Source: an uncultured Pseudoteredinibacter sp.
GTDB taxonomy: Bacteria; Pseudomonadota; Gammaproteobacteria; Pseudomonadales; Cellvibrionaceae
Assembly: GCF_947502065.1 (NCBI RefSeq)
Contig: NZ_CANMYE010000012.1
Location: 22,909 to 86,908 of the forward strand
Length of the DNA: 64,000 nt
Direction: 5' to 3'
A program made the position numbers and the translations under genes. Position 1 is the first letter of the stretch. The number at the start of each line of letters is the position of its first letter. A model generated the notes under the pieces. It searched no databases. It worked only from the letters and a program-made list of their open reading frames with translations, and had not been told where the DNA came from. Shown here one piece after another: positions 1 through 9,294 of this stretch.

Positions 1-2
1 TG

Positions 3-812
3 CACCATCAAATGGCCAATCTAATTGATACCGAAAAAAGCAAAAAAATAGATTTTGCAGTCAGTTTGCAGCTTAAGGGCATGAGCGAGATTTACTATCT
101 CCCTTTAGCGCAAAGCAATACCTTTTCGCTGCAAGCAAATTGGCCTCACCCTAAATTCATGGGCGCTCAACTTCCGCTTGATTATAAAATTGAAGCCAAC
201 TCCTTTTCAGCCAACTGGCATAGCAATCACTTTGCTCTGGACAACTTAGGCTATATTGAGAGCTGTTTAAAACAAAACAACTGTGCTGTGCTCGAAAGGA
301 AGAACCGATTGCTTTTAGGGGTAGACTTTATAAATCCTGTTGATATTTATCTTAAAACCGAACGCGCTATAAAATATGCATTTTTGCTCATCGGCTTAAG
401 CTTTATGGTGTTCTATATTATTGAACATATTAAAGGTTTATCAATGCACCCGATCCAATATGCTTTCGTCGGCCTAGCCATTGCTATTTTTTACTTACTT
501 CTATTAGCCCTGGCCGAACATATCGGCTTTGCCTTTGCGTATCTACTGTCTACCGTGGCCTGTTCCGCATTGCTCTATGGCTACTTGAAAAGGGTTCTTA
601 AAAATCAAGCCCTAACACTGTCCTTCTCGGCCGGCATTGTCAGTTTATGGGCCTTACTGTATATAATTATTCAAGCAGAAGACTTTGCCTTACTGATGGG
701 TAGTATTTTAGTATTCGCTTTATTATCAGCCTTGATGCTAGGCACAAGAAATATTGATTGGTACAGCTTAGGCCAAACAAATAAATCACCAAGCGACGAC
801 AAACCGAACTAA
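3..812 (+). CDS. creD: CreD-like inner membrane protein, C-terminal part (5' end outside window)
   Basis: The reading frame is open to the left edge, so the true start lies outside the window; CreD proteins are about 450 aa and about 270 residues are visible. The family signature is clear: the periplasmic segment YYLPLAQSNTFSL followed by WPHPKFMG, then LLGVDFINPVDIYLKTERAIKY leading into four to five hydrophobic helices near the C-terminus. CreD is the inner membrane protein of the CreBC regulon, linked in enterobacteria and Pseudomonas to envelope stress and colicin or beta-lactam tolerance. Whether creBC lies upstream cannot be seen. The stop overlaps the stop of the convergent GGDEF-EAL gene, and no terminator separates them. 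Confidence 0.85.
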   Translation, partial: HHQMANLIDTEKSKKIDFAVSLQLKGMSEIYYLPLAQSNTFSLQANWPHPKFMGAQLPLDYKIEANSFSANWHSNHFALDNLGYIESCLKQNNCAVLERKNRLLLGVDFINPVDIYLKTERAIKYAFLLIGLSFMVFYIIEHIKGLSMHPIQYAFVGLAIAIFYLLLLALAEHIGFAFAYLLSTVACSALLYGYLKRVLKNQALTLSFSAGIVSLWALLYIIIQAEDFALLMGSILVFALLSALMLGTRNIDWYSLGQTNKSPSDDKPN

Positions 813-3340
813 GCAATACAAGCAGATAAAATAGAGCCATCGAAGCGCCAAGGGCTTTGTAAATATTTTTGCAAGGCCTTTGGCTTAGACAGGAAATAAC
901 CCTGCAGATGCTCGCAGCCAAGATCTTTTAGCAGTAAATACTGGCCATGGGTTTCCACACCCTCAGCGACCACCTCGACATTAAGACCCTTGGCCATTGA
1001 AATAATGGCCTCCACAATGGCTAAATCCTCTTGATTTTCCGGCAGCTCGGAAATAAAACTTCGATCGATTTTTAACACATCAATGGGCAATTTACTGAGA
1101 TAACTAAGCGACGAATAGCCTGTACCGAAATCGTCAATCGCGAATCTTGCACCCATTTTCTTGAGAGCCTTAAGAACCGGAAGACTGGCCTCAACATCAT
1201 CCATCACTACGCTTTCTGTTACCTCAAACTCAAAACAAGACGGGTCTACATCGTAGTAGTTGAGAATCACCGCTATATCATTCAATAGGTGCTTGTCGTG
1301 CAACTGTCGCGCTGAAAGATTCACAGCGACAGATATTTCAGCATCATTGTGCCTTTTCCAACTAGCAACAAACTCTGCAGCCATTGCCAAAACCTGGCGC
1401 CCCAGGTCTAGAATCTGACCTGACTCCTCGGCAAGAGGAATAAACTCATCGGGAGGGATTAAACCTTTCTTAGGGTGCGGCCAGCGCACCAATGCTTCTA
1501 CATAATAGAGCTCTGGATTCTGTAGATTAAGCTTGGGCTGAACCATTAAACTCAAATCCCTTTGCTGTAAGGCTTTGGCAAGATCCGATGTTATCTGTAG
1601 CTTTTGCCTTAATAATCTACCAACGCTATCGCTGTAGTGTTCAAAACCATTTTTGCCATTTGCTTTAGCCTCATACATTGCCTGATCTGCTTTTTTAATA
1701 AGCTCCAGAGGCTCCCGGCCATCTTTCGGACAACAAGCAATACCAACACTGGCACTAATTCCCACACTAAACTCTGAAAACTCCTTTCTCAGCTGAAGAC
1801 GACGGATAATCTTACGTGCCAGGGCTTCCACCTCTTCGACATCAGAAAAATCACAAACGACAGCAAACTCATCTCCACCAAGGCGTGATATCACAGCCCT
1901 ATCCGGCACACAGTTACGCAACTGTTCAGCCACCTCAGACAAGAGCTCATCACCCGCACTATGCCCTTGGCTATCATTAATTTGCTTAAAACCATCTAAA
2001 TCAATGTATAAAACATACAAACTAGACCCATTCGCAAAGTCTGCATTTGCTTTAGCCGTCAACTCACGCAGCAATAAGGTTCGGTTTGGCAGGCGAGTTA
2101 ACTGATCATAATGTGCTAAAAACTCAAGTTGAGCTTCATTCATTTTAATTTTAGAGATATCCGTGACCGTAATGATCACACCATCATTATCACCCTGCGT
2201 ATTTTTTATAAGAGCGACTGATGCCACAACAGGCACATTGGGAGCATTCTTAACAAGCAGTTCAGTTTCCCCTCGCCAACTGCCTTCCTTAAGCACCTTC
2301 TCTTGCAGTTTACGAAGCAGCTCCGCTCTTGCGTACTGTGGAGCCAAAGTCATAATGTGCTGCCCCAACATCTGCCCGGCAGTGCTCTCGCAAAGCTCCT
2401 CGACCTTTGGATTTACAGATATGATATTAAAATCAGAATCAGTGGCGACAATGCCATCATTAGCGCTTTCAAAAATGGTTTGGGATAACTGCAGCTGACG
2501 GGTTCGCTCGAACTCTTGTGTTATATCCTGAGCGGTTCCCAACATACGTACAACTTCACCATCTGCGTTTAGAAATGCTTCACCATTCTGCCGAATATGG
2601 CATATAGCGCCATCAGCCTTTGTGACTCGGTGCTCAAACACAAATGTAGAACCTTGTCGGCCTCCCTCAATCAAGCTCTCTTTGAAGCTTTGAACATCTT
2701 CGGGTAATACAAGGTCATATACCGTTTGAATGCCCAGTATTTCAAAATCAGTAGGCAGGCCAAGAATAGAATATATTTCCTCTGACCAGGTAACTCGATC
2801 CTCAGGTAGATTCCAATCCCAGGTTCCGATTTTTGCAATGGCCTGGGATCGCCGTAAGCGCTCTTCGTTTTCCCGCAATAATTTTTGCTGGTCGGCTTCA
2901 TGAGCTAATTTTGTTTCCCGGCAGCGCAGAACCGCTGACACACAAGCTTGGCCATGCCAGTTTAACGGCGCCAATTCGATATCAATAGCAACCTTACTGC
3001 CATCTTTTGCTAAAGCAAAAAGCTCCGCAGCATTTCCCATCGGGCGACGGACAGGTTTTTTAACATATTCCTCGCGGTGACGCTTATGCACTTCTCGTAA
3101 TTTAAATGGCAACAAGACCTCAACCGGCTGCCCTTGCAACTCATCTTTGCTGTAACCCAATAACTCTTGAATGGATTTGTTACACCAAAGGATCTCACCC
3201 TGATGATTACAAACAATTAAGCTATCAGGAATAGCATCCAATAATGAAGAATCCGCACAGGTGAGTGACTCAAACGACACGGGCAACTCCCAAGCAAGGA
3301 AAACTGATTCGTAACAAACAAAAGAAGGCAAAACCCACAA
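809..3340 (-). CDS. Three-PAS, GGDEF-EAL cyclic-di-GMP signalling protein
   Basis: An 843-aa cytosolic protein with no membrane segment. Three PAS-like domains are visible (about residues 30-145, 165-280 and 283-400; the second has the GTWDWN start of the PAS_3 type), then GGDEF (about 405-570) and EAL (about 580-830). The GGDEF motif is intact at 488-492, and no RxxD inhibitory site precedes it. The EAL core looks intact: EAL at 615-617, DDFGTGYSS from 736, KIDRSF at 757 and EGVET at 793-797. Both synthase and phosphodiesterase activity are therefore possible; which dominates cannot be told. The N-terminus is uncertain: the first 30 residues look non-native and a later start is possible. PAS ligands are unknown. 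Confidence 0.88.
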   Translation of the reverse strand: MWVLPSFVCYESVFLAWELPVSFESLTCADSSLLDAIPDSLIVCNHQGEILWCNKSIQELLGYSKDELQGQPVEVLLPFKLREVHKRHREEYVKKPVRRPMGNAAELFALAKDGSKVAIDIELAPLNWHGQACVSAVLRCRETKLAHEADQQKLLRENEERLRRSQAIAKIGTWDWNLPEDRVTWSEEIYSILGLPTDFEILGIQTVYDLVLPEDVQSFKESLIEGGRQGSTFVFEHRVTKADGAICHIRQNGEAFLNADGEVVRMLGTAQDITQEFERTRQLQLSQTIFESANDGIVATDSDFNIISVNPKVEELCESTAGQMLGQHIMTLAPQYARAELLRKLQEKVLKEGSWRGETELLVKNAPNVPVVASVALIKNTQGDNDGVIITVTDISKIKMNEAQLEFLAHYDQLTRLPNRTLLLRELTAKANADFANGSSLYVLYIDLDGFKQINDSQGHSAGDELLSEVAEQLRNCVPDRAVISRLGGDEFAVVCDFSDVEEVEALARKIIRRLQLRKEFSEFSVGISASVGIACCPKDGREPLELIKKADQAMYEAKANGKNGFEHYSDSVGRLLRQKLQITSDLAKALQQRDLSLMVQPKLNLQNPELYYVEALVRWPHPKKGLIPPDEFIPLAEESGQILDLGRQVLAMAAEFVASWKRHNDAEISVAVNLSARQLHDKHLLNDIAVILNYYDVDPSCFEFEVTESVVMDDVEASLPVLKALKKMGARFAIDDFGTGYSSLSYLSKLPIDVLKIDRSFISELPENQEDLAIVEAIISMAKGLNVEVVAEGVETHGQYLLLKDLGCEHLQGYFLSKPKALQKYLQSPWRFDGSILSACIA

Positions 3341-3821
3341 TTGAAGAGGGGGTAAATTTCAGGTCTCGACGAGCGCCTGCGGGGATTATTTCGTAACAAC
3401 TCATATACGAATGCTTCGGCCAGAATTACGCTGACTTTATAGTAGAGCTAATTTAGCCAGCATTGCATTAGCCCTTATTAATTTAGGGTTATATTAATCC
3501 CTGCTCCGCGTCTGAATCAAGCAAATTAATTAGAACTTTATCCTTTAACTTGGTGTTTCGCGAGGCGAAAAGAGCTTGATACTTAAAGCCCCATTGATTG
3601 TCCTTTTTGATTACAAAGAGCTTCCAAACGCAACTGCTTAAGCAACCACATGCCACTGGTCACTGAACCCATAAAAGCGAGCTGTTATTGCTAGTTAAGA
3701 AAGCCTCAACAGACTTTCCATCAGCAAAGCTACAAATCACTCCTATACTCAAAAATGAACGCTGATTTTTACGTGTTAGCAAGCCTGACTTGCTCTAAGT
3801 ATTACTAAGGGAATTTTAACT
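3341..3821. other. 481-bp gene-free interval upstream of the cheY-like gene
   Basis: No credible coding region or tRNA is visible. The interval is AT-rich and should hold the divergent promoters of the GGDEF-EAL gene (minus) and the CheY-like gene (plus). One small perfect hairpin, TTTCGC-GAG-GCGAAA, is visible at about 3547-3561, and an AT-rich dyad lies near 3474-3500. I could not place a convincing -35/-10 pair. An unrecognised small RNA cannot be excluded. Confidence 0.4.
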
Positions 3822-4181
3822 ATGACTAATAACAAGGTGCTTATCTGCGACGATTCGCGATCAATTCGCCTGATGACCAAACGCCTACTACAAGGGCATG
3901 GCTACCAAGTAGTTGGTGAAGCAAGCAATGGTACAGAAGCAACTGAAGCTTTTAAAACACATAACCCAGACTTGGTTCTATTGGACCTCGTAATGCCTGA
4001 AACGGATGGCAAAACGGCTCTGCGACAAATTGTCAAACACAACCCCTCAGCTAAGGTAGTCATATTAAGCTCGCTGGGCTCAGAGTCTGACGTCGAAGAG
4101 TGCTTACGCAGTGGAGCTTCATCATATATCCAAAAGCCTTTTGAAGAAGATATTTTACTTAGCACATTGAACGAACTGTAA
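3822..4181 (+). CDS. Stand-alone CheY-like response regulator
   Basis: A 119-aa single receiver domain without output domain. Key residues are present: acidic pocket D10-D11, phospho-acceptor D55 in LLDLVMP, the serine pair S83/S84 after VVIL, and K105 in the QKPF loop. An AAGGGA ribosome site lies upstream of the ATG. It acts by phosphorylation-dependent protein contact. The next gene, 17 bp downstream, encodes a CheX-like phosphatase domain, which makes that protein the likely dephosphorylating partner. The phospho-donor kinase is not in the window. It is not in a standard che cluster, so a role other than flagellar switching is possible. Confidence 0.9.
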   Translation: MTNNKVLICDDSRSIRLMTKRLLQGHGYQVVGEASNGTEATEAFKTHNPDLVLLDLVMPETDGKTALRQIVKHNPSAKVVILSSLGSESDVEECLRSGASSYIQKPFEEDILLSTLNEL

Positions 4182-4198
4182 TACAGCAGGAGAGAATA

Positions 4199-5056
4199 AT
4201 GGCGACTAAGTTTTTCGGTCAGTTTTTGTTGGAACACCGCTTAATCAACAAAGATCAGCTTTTAGAAGCATTGACCTATCAAAGAGCAAATAACCCTCTG
4301 CTGGGTGAAATAGCTGTCGAGCATGGATTTCTTAGTTTAGAGCAGGCTAGAAAAGTCAACCAACGCCAGCAGGCCGAAGACGCACGCTTTGGCGATATTG
4401 CCGTAAGTATGAAGTTTATAAGTGTCGAGCAATTGCAACAACTAATCAGCTTACAGAAACAAGGCCGTAAATTTTTTGGCGAAGTGCTTGTGGAGCTGGG
4501 GCATTTGAGTAGCGAGCGGCTACGAGAGCAGCTAGAGGCCCACCATAACGAACAAACTTTGGCGCTCGCACAAATTCAATCCGCCATCAAACAACATGGC
4601 AACACATACAATATTAATGCGCTGGCGGGGATCGCATGCCGGCTAAGCCAACGTGCACTGGCAACACAAGCTCATTTTCAAGGCTTGGTTTCAATAGACG
4701 AACTACCTTATGCTTCTGAAGAATACTTCTTAAGCAGCATTACTATAGAAAGTGTTCGAGATCTTACTATTACTCTTGGCTGCAAAGAACAGCTTATGAC
4801 TGACATTGCTTGTCGGCTGATAAAAATCCCAAGCGATGAAGTCGATAGCGAGCTGGCCTGGGATGCTAGCGGAGAGTTCTTAAACCTAATTGCGGGTTAT
4901 TTCGCAAAGGAAACTATTCCCGACGACTGTAGCTATAAAGCCAAGCCGCCAGTTTTTAGCCAAGATATTTCTAGCCTGAATACAATATTCGAGCAAGTTT
5001 CTATTTTGCGTGTTGAGACTGACATTGGCAGTCTGGCCATCTGCCTGAGCTCTTAA
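4199..5056 (+). CDS. CheX-like phosphatase with three N-terminal GspE-N/MshEN-like repeats
   Basis: A 285-aa soluble protein. Residues 1-115 hold three repeats of about 35-40 residues (FGQFLLEHRLINKDQLLEAL, FGDIAVSMKFISVEQLQQLI, FGEVLVELGHLSSERLREQL) that resemble the GspE N-terminal/MshEN fold, some members of which bind cyclic-di-GMP. Residues about 165-285 resemble CheX/CheC, with the phosphatase signature ExxN at E226 and N229 followed by G233. CheX-type proteins dephosphorylate CheY-P, and the gene follows a CheY-like gene with a GGAGA ribosome site. Inference: a receiver-phosphatase pair, perhaps tuned by a ligand bound to the repeats. Whether these repeats bind c-di-GMP cannot be decided from sequence alone. 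Its 3' end overlaps the convergent HAMP gene by 4 bp. Confidence 0.72.
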   Translation: MATKFFGQFLLEHRLINKDQLLEALTYQRANNPLLGEIAVEHGFLSLEQARKVNQRQQAEDARFGDIAVSMKFISVEQLQQLISLQKQGRKFFGEVLVELGHLSSERLREQLEAHHNEQTLALAQIQSAIKQHGNTYNINALAGIACRLSQRALATQAHFQGLVSIDELPYASEEYFLSSITIESVRDLTITLGCKEQLMTDIACRLIKIPSDEVDSELAWDASGEFLNLIAGYFAKETIPDDCSYKAKPPVFSQDISSLNTIFEQVSILRVETDIGSLAICLSS

Positions 5057-6339
5057 ACTGCTCGCTCGAGCTCATTGACCAAGGTGCGTTGAGATATTAG
5101 CGGAGTTAACTTCATCAATAACTCACCCCGCTTACCCTCTAGCAAGCCTTGCTGTTTGCTAGCCAGTAAGAGCATGCCTCTGCGTTGGCCCGGCTCTCCA
5201 AGAGGGACACCTAGAATAGAATGCGCATGAGTATTACGCATGAGCTCACGCATCAAGCGGCTATCTTTGATTTTTACCGCAAAACTATCGATGTCCTTTT
5301 CGGCCCAAAGTCGCTTCGCGATAATATGTCTTGCAATAAATTCAGCTAAATTGCCATCTTCTATGGTTGCTGTTTTTGCAAACCAACGCTTCATGCTGCT
5401 GGCAGGGCTTGCCGCCTGCAAGCGCAATTCTGCTTCCTGTAAAGAAATAATCCCTACCCAATCAACATTAAAATAGTCACCACAAATATCGAGAACGGCA
5501 TCCACTGTCTGCTGCTCACTGGCACCTTCTTCAAGCTGATCCAGTAGCTTAAGAATAAGATCGATTCGAATTGACAGTGAATTAAACGCTGTTGTTACTT
5601 CAGAAACTTCATCTTTACCCTTGGCTTCCAATTGCAAACCAAAATTACCCTCTGCTACTTTATTGGTTGTTTCGGCCAAACGCTTAACGGGCTTAACTAC
5701 TGCCATAAAAAACCAAAAGCTGAAAATCAAGCTAGCGACAATTACGGCCAATGCCAAGCTCAAAGCGAACTGCTGCTGCTTCACTTGACGCTCCTGATTA
5801 TACTGCTCCGCTTTTTCAACCAACACTTGCGCTAGCGTTGTTAAGCCCGGCCCTTGCTCGCGAATTTTCTGTGTCGCCCACTCGAGCCTAGGCTCTTCCT
5901 TATTATCACCAATAGCCTCGTTGTAACTTCGAGTAAAGCTGGCCAAAGCTAGCTGCCATTGCTGATGACTTTGAGCCAGCCCCTTTGTACTAAGCTGTAA
6001 AATAAGAGAACCTCCATCGATATCCGCCAAACGTTCACCCAAATGCAAATCATCTTGTTGCAGCGAACTGACGGCAGCTTCAAACTCTTTGTAATACAAA
6101 GCTACATCACGAAAATACGATTGATAATCTCTGGGCGCATTCGCCCCATAGGAGGCGGCTTTGGCCTCTAGGGTTTTAATATCGCGCTCTAGAGTCTCTG
6201 CAGAAGAAAGCAACAAGGTAGACTGTTGCTCTAAACGAGCACTCTGATTATGAAAGATTAGATTAAGCAGGGCGATCAATATTAGCAATGCACTAAACAT
6301 GGCCGTTTTTGCAGCAAGCTTCATGGGCTTCTCCAGCAT
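5053..6339 (-). CDS. Membrane-anchored HAMP sensor with GAF-like C-terminus and no recognisable output domain
   Basis: A 428-aa protein: TM1 about residues 8-27, a periplasmic helical region of about 160 residues, TM2 about 190-213, a HAMP linker (VVKPVKRLAETTNKVAEGNF onward, about 213-268), then a C-terminal region (about 270-420) that reads like a GAF domain (DWVGIISLQEAELRL, ILGVPLGEPGQRRGMLLLAS). No histidine kinase, GGDEF or methyl-accepting domain follows, so the output route is unknown. The Met at residue 6 is an alternative start. The gene is convergent with the CheX-like gene, and a functional link to the CheY/CheX pair is only a neighbourhood inference. Confidence 0.6.
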   Translation of the reverse strand: MLEKPMKLAAKTAMFSALLILIALLNLIFHNQSARLEQQSTLLLSSAETLERDIKTLEAKAASYGANAPRDYQSYFRDVALYYKEFEAAVSSLQQDDLHLGERLADIDGGSLILQLSTKGLAQSHQQWQLALASFTRSYNEAIGDNKEEPRLEWATQKIREQGPGLTTLAQVLVEKAEQYNQERQVKQQQFALSLALAVIVASLIFSFWFFMAVVKPVKRLAETTNKVAEGNFGLQLEAKGKDEVSEVTTAFNSLSIRIDLILKLLDQLEEGASEQQTVDAVLDICGDYFNVDWVGIISLQEAELRLQAASPASSMKRWFAKTATIEDGNLAEFIARHIIAKRLWAEKDIDSFAVKIKDSRLMRELMRNTHAHSILGVPLGEPGQRRGMLLLASKQQGLLEGKRGELLMKLTPLISQRTLVNELERAV

Positions 6340-6487
6340 TTTTATGTGTGCAAATGCTAAAAGCCATCTCTTCTTGAATTATCACAAATCTGTGACGGCA
6401 AGCTCATTAGTTTGTTAAAGCTTTATACCGACCAATTGAAAACAAAGCCACAGCGCTATTTCAGACAAGTTCAACGGTAACTTTTAC

Positions 6488-7180
6488 TCACGGTATAGGT
6501 AGATCGAACAGTAACGCTTGGCAAGGTTTATTTATAGCCTCCAGCGAAAAGCCTTCGTCTGATATAGCAATAGCATCCCCCGCTTTTAGAAATTCACCAG
6601 CCAAGCTGGCCGATCCCGCAATCAAGTGAACATAGTAAGCTCGCCCTGCGGTTTGATGGCTCCACTTCTCGCCGGTTTTTAGACGTAGCATTTTAAGCTC
6701 TACATCTTGTTTTACTTTTAATGAGCCGTCTTGACCACTAGGGCTAAGCAAGAGCTCTTCAGTTAAATGTTGCTGTAGGCTTTTTTGTTGGTAAGTTGGC
6801 TGTCCACCAAGGCTATTGGGCTCTATCCAGATCTGCAAAAAGCGTAAGCGCTCCTTTTGGGAGTGGTTATATTCAGAATGGCGTATGCCGCGACCTGCAC
6901 TCATTAACTGAATATCACCGGCTGGTAAAATAAAGCTATTACCCTCGCTATCTCGGTGCTCCATCGCTCCTTCTACAACATAGGATAGAATCTCCATATC
7001 TTGGTGGCCATGAGCACCAAAGCCTGCCCCAGCAATGACCAGATCATCATTTAAAACTCGCAAATAGGAGAAGCCCATAAACTTTGGGTCATAATAGTTT
7101 GCAAAAGAAAAAGAATGTCGACTTTTCAGCCAGCCATAATTAGCTGTGCCTCTTTGTGAACCTCGACGAATGTACCTCAT
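6488..7180 (-). CDS. Pirin family protein (YhhW-like bicupin)
   Basis: A 230-aa bicupin. The metal-binding residues of the pirin/YhhW family are all present: H57, H59, H101 and E103 in FGAHGHQDME and RGIRHSEYN. E. coli YhhW has quercetin 2,3-dioxygenase activity in vitro; the physiological substrate is unknown. This is the third gene of an apparent operon with glutathionyl-hydroquinone reductase and a LysR regulator, 11 bp after the LysR gene. The context suggests quinone or aromatic-electrophile stress (inference). Confidence 0.9.
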   Translation of the reverse strand: MRYIRRGSQRGTANYGWLKSRHSFSFANYYDPKFMGFSYLRVLNDDLVIAGAGFGAHGHQDMEILSYVVEGAMEHRDSEGNSFILPAGDIQLMSAGRGIRHSEYNHSQKERLRFLQIWIEPNSLGGQPTYQQKSLQQHLTEELLLSPSGQDGSLKVKQDVELKMLRLKTGEKWSHQTAGRAYYVHLIAGSASLAGEFLKAGDAIAISDEGFSLEAINKPCQALLFDLPIP

Positions 7181-7191
7181 ACCGCCCTCAA

Positions 7192-8094
7192 CTACGCCAA
7201 TTCAGTATTACTTAGATCAAAACTACACATACGTAGGGCGCCCATAAATTCCCTGGCAGCAGGGCCAAGCTTGTCACGATCTTGATAATTCAAATAAAAA
7301 CTCTGACTGCGCCTTGCGCCCTCTGCCAAGGGGATCAATTTTAGCTCGCCACTTTGCAACAAGCTGGAGACCGCGGGTAGTGGCAGCCAAGCAAAGCCCA
7401 TACCTTGTTGCAACAACGCTATGGAAGCCTGCATATGGCTCACCGTCCAGCGCTGCTCGGCACCTAGCCAACCCACATCGACACTTTGATGCTCGGCTGA
7501 ATCTCGCACCACAATTTGACGATGGGATTTAATGTTTTCATAACTGAGCTCTGCACCATTTGAAAACAATGCATGCAGATTATGCGCGACCGCGACAAAT
7601 TCGATATTACAAATTTCTTCGTTCAAACCCTCGGGCATAGACAGGGGCGAAAGCGCTATATCTACTCGTGCTGCTGCGGTTAATTCATTGGCGCCTGAAA
7701 GCGCTGTCTCTATGATATCTATGCGCAACTGGGGGTAGATAAGCGAAACCTGGTCTAGTGCCTTGTAGAGTAGGCCTTTCGGGAAGGCGCTATCGACTGC
7801 CAGCCTTAACTCTGTTTCGACTCCCGCCTGAAGCGATTTGGCTACGGCCTCTATGCGTGCGCTCTCTTCCAATAGATATTCCGCACGCCTTAGCATCAGG
7901 CGCCCAGCTTCGGTCAAAAGAGAGCGACGCCCCACAACGGTTAGCAATTTGATACCCAGAGACTCTTCTAATTTATTTACCGCATGGTGAATCGTCGACT
8001 GGCTTTTATGTACAACGAGCGCTGCCTGATTAAAACCGCCAGCATCCGCGACGGATTTAAACATCCGCCATTGCTCAAGAGTTGCTTTTTGCAT
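7192..8094 (-). CDS. LysR family transcriptional regulator
   Basis: A 300-aa LysR protein: N-terminal winged helix-turn-helix (residues 1-60, AGGFNQAALVVHKSQSTIHHAVNKLEESLG) and a C-terminal periplasmic-binding-like effector domain. The start codon overlaps the stop of the preceding reductase gene by one base (TAATG), which implies translational coupling. It lies between the hydroquinone reductase and pirin genes and is the obvious candidate regulator of that operon. The effector is unknown. Confidence 0.93.
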   Translation of the reverse strand: MQKATLEQWRMFKSVADAGGFNQAALVVHKSQSTIHHAVNKLEESLGIKLLTVVGRRSLLTEAGRLMLRRAEYLLEESARIEAVAKSLQAGVETELRLAVDSAFPKGLLYKALDQVSLIYPQLRIDIIETALSGANELTAAARVDIALSPLSMPEGLNEEICNIEFVAVAHNLHALFSNGAELSYENIKSHRQIVVRDSAEHQSVDVGWLGAEQRWTVSHMQASIALLQQGMGFAWLPLPAVSSLLQSGELKLIPLAEGARRSQSFYLNYQDRDKLGPAAREFMGALRMCSFDLSNTELA

Positions 8095-9074
8095 TAATCA
8101 AAACGCCCTCTATCGTGTGAACAGGAGTAATCAATATCTGGGCCTGCAGGAACAACGCGGCTAGGGTTGATCATATCGTGGCTGTAATAATAGTGCCGTT
8201 TGATATGATAAAAATCGACAGTCTCGGCTATTCCAGGCCACTGATATAGTTCGCGCACATAATTGCTGATATTTGGGAAATCTTCTAAGCGCTGACGATT
8301 ACATTTGAAGTGGCCATGGTATACCGCATCAAAACGAATCAGTGTTGTAAATAATCGCCAATCCGCCTCGCTAATTTTTTTACCCACTAAATATCGCTGC
8401 GTGGATAGAATTTCTTCTACTCTATCCAAAGCAGAGAATAGACGGTCGTAAGACTCTTGGTAGGCTTTTTGAGAGGTAGCAAAGCCGCTACGATATACGC
8501 CATTGTTAATATCTTGGTATACCCAACTATTAACCTCATCAATTTCGGCGGCAAGTTCTTTCGGATAATAGTCATCTTGATTACCGCTTAACTCATTAAA
8601 GGCCGAGTTAAACATGCGGATAATTTCAGAGGATTCATTGCTGACTACCGAACCTGTTAATTTATCCCACAATAGCGGCACAGTGACTCGGCCACTGTAA
8701 TCTGACTTATTACGGGTGTAGATCTCATGCAGATGTGTTGCGCCAAATAAGTCGTCGCCGCTACTACCTTCAGCTTCATTGAAGCTCCAGCCCTGACCCA
8801 ACATATCGGGACTAACAACTGAGACAGAGACGTATTTCTCAAGGTTTTTAAGCTTTCTAAAGATCAAAGTACGGTGTGCCCAAGGGCAGGCTAAGGAGAC
8901 ATACAGATGATAACGGCCAGCTTCAGCTTTAAAACCCAATGCTCCATTGGGGCCCTCTTGGCCATCAGCAGTAATCCAATTCCTTAGCTGAGCCTCTTCA
9001 CGTTGAAAGTGGCCATCGTTACCCTCGGTGTCATACCAGCGGTCGTGCCACTGTCCTTCGATTAGTAGGCCCAT
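8094..9074 (-). CDS. yqjG: Glutathionyl-hydroquinone reductase (YqjG/Ecm4 family)
   Basis: A 326-aa xi-class glutathione transferase. The catalytic Cys63 sits in the family motif CPWAHRTL, and the length and C-terminal HYYYSHDMINPSRVVPAGP segment fit the family. These cytosolic enzymes reductively remove glutathione from glutathionyl-hydroquinones. An AGGAGC ribosome site precedes the ATG. It is the first gene of the operon with LysR and pirin. The 220 bp upstream hold its promoter and the 28-bp palindrome at 9242-9269. Confidence 0.93.
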   Translation of the reverse strand: MGLLIEGQWHDRWYDTEGNDGHFQREEAQLRNWITADGQEGPNGALGFKAEAGRYHLYVSLACPWAHRTLIFRKLKNLEKYVSVSVVSPDMLGQGWSFNEAEGSSGDDLFGATHLHEIYTRNKSDYSGRVTVPLLWDKLTGSVVSNESSEIIRMFNSAFNELSGNQDDYYPKELAAEIDEVNSWVYQDINNGVYRSGFATSQKAYQESYDRLFSALDRVEEILSTQRYLVGKKISEADWRLFTTLIRFDAVYHGHFKCNRQRLEDFPNISNYVRELYQWPGIAETVDFYHIKRHYYYSHDMINPSRVVPAGPDIDYSCSHDRGRFD

Positions 9075-9241
9075 TGCCTTGCTCCTGTTGTTTAAAAAGC
9101 CTTTGATGGAGGTTTAAGTTAGGAGAAAGCTTAATGTTCTAAAGGGTGTATGAATAACGGAATTTATTGAAAGATTTGTTCTATGGATTCGAATGATTGG
9201 TTTTTGGGGTTGGGAGGAGTGTTTGAATCGTGCATGAATCT

Positions 9242-9269
9242 GGGGTCAGAACCCATGGGTTCTGACCCC
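9242..9269. repeat. 28-bp perfect palindrome (REP-like)
   Basis: GGGGTCAGAACCCA is followed directly by its exact reverse complement. It lies 25 bp past the stop of the small membrane protein gene on the minus strand. There is no T-run next to it on either strand, so it is not a typical intrinsic terminator. GGGGTCAGA-type palindromes are often scattered in gammaproteobacterial genomes near REP-associated transposases (general knowledge); no transposase is present here. Confidence 0.7.
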
Positions 9270-9294
9270 GACGGTGGTGGGGTTTTTGTGATAC

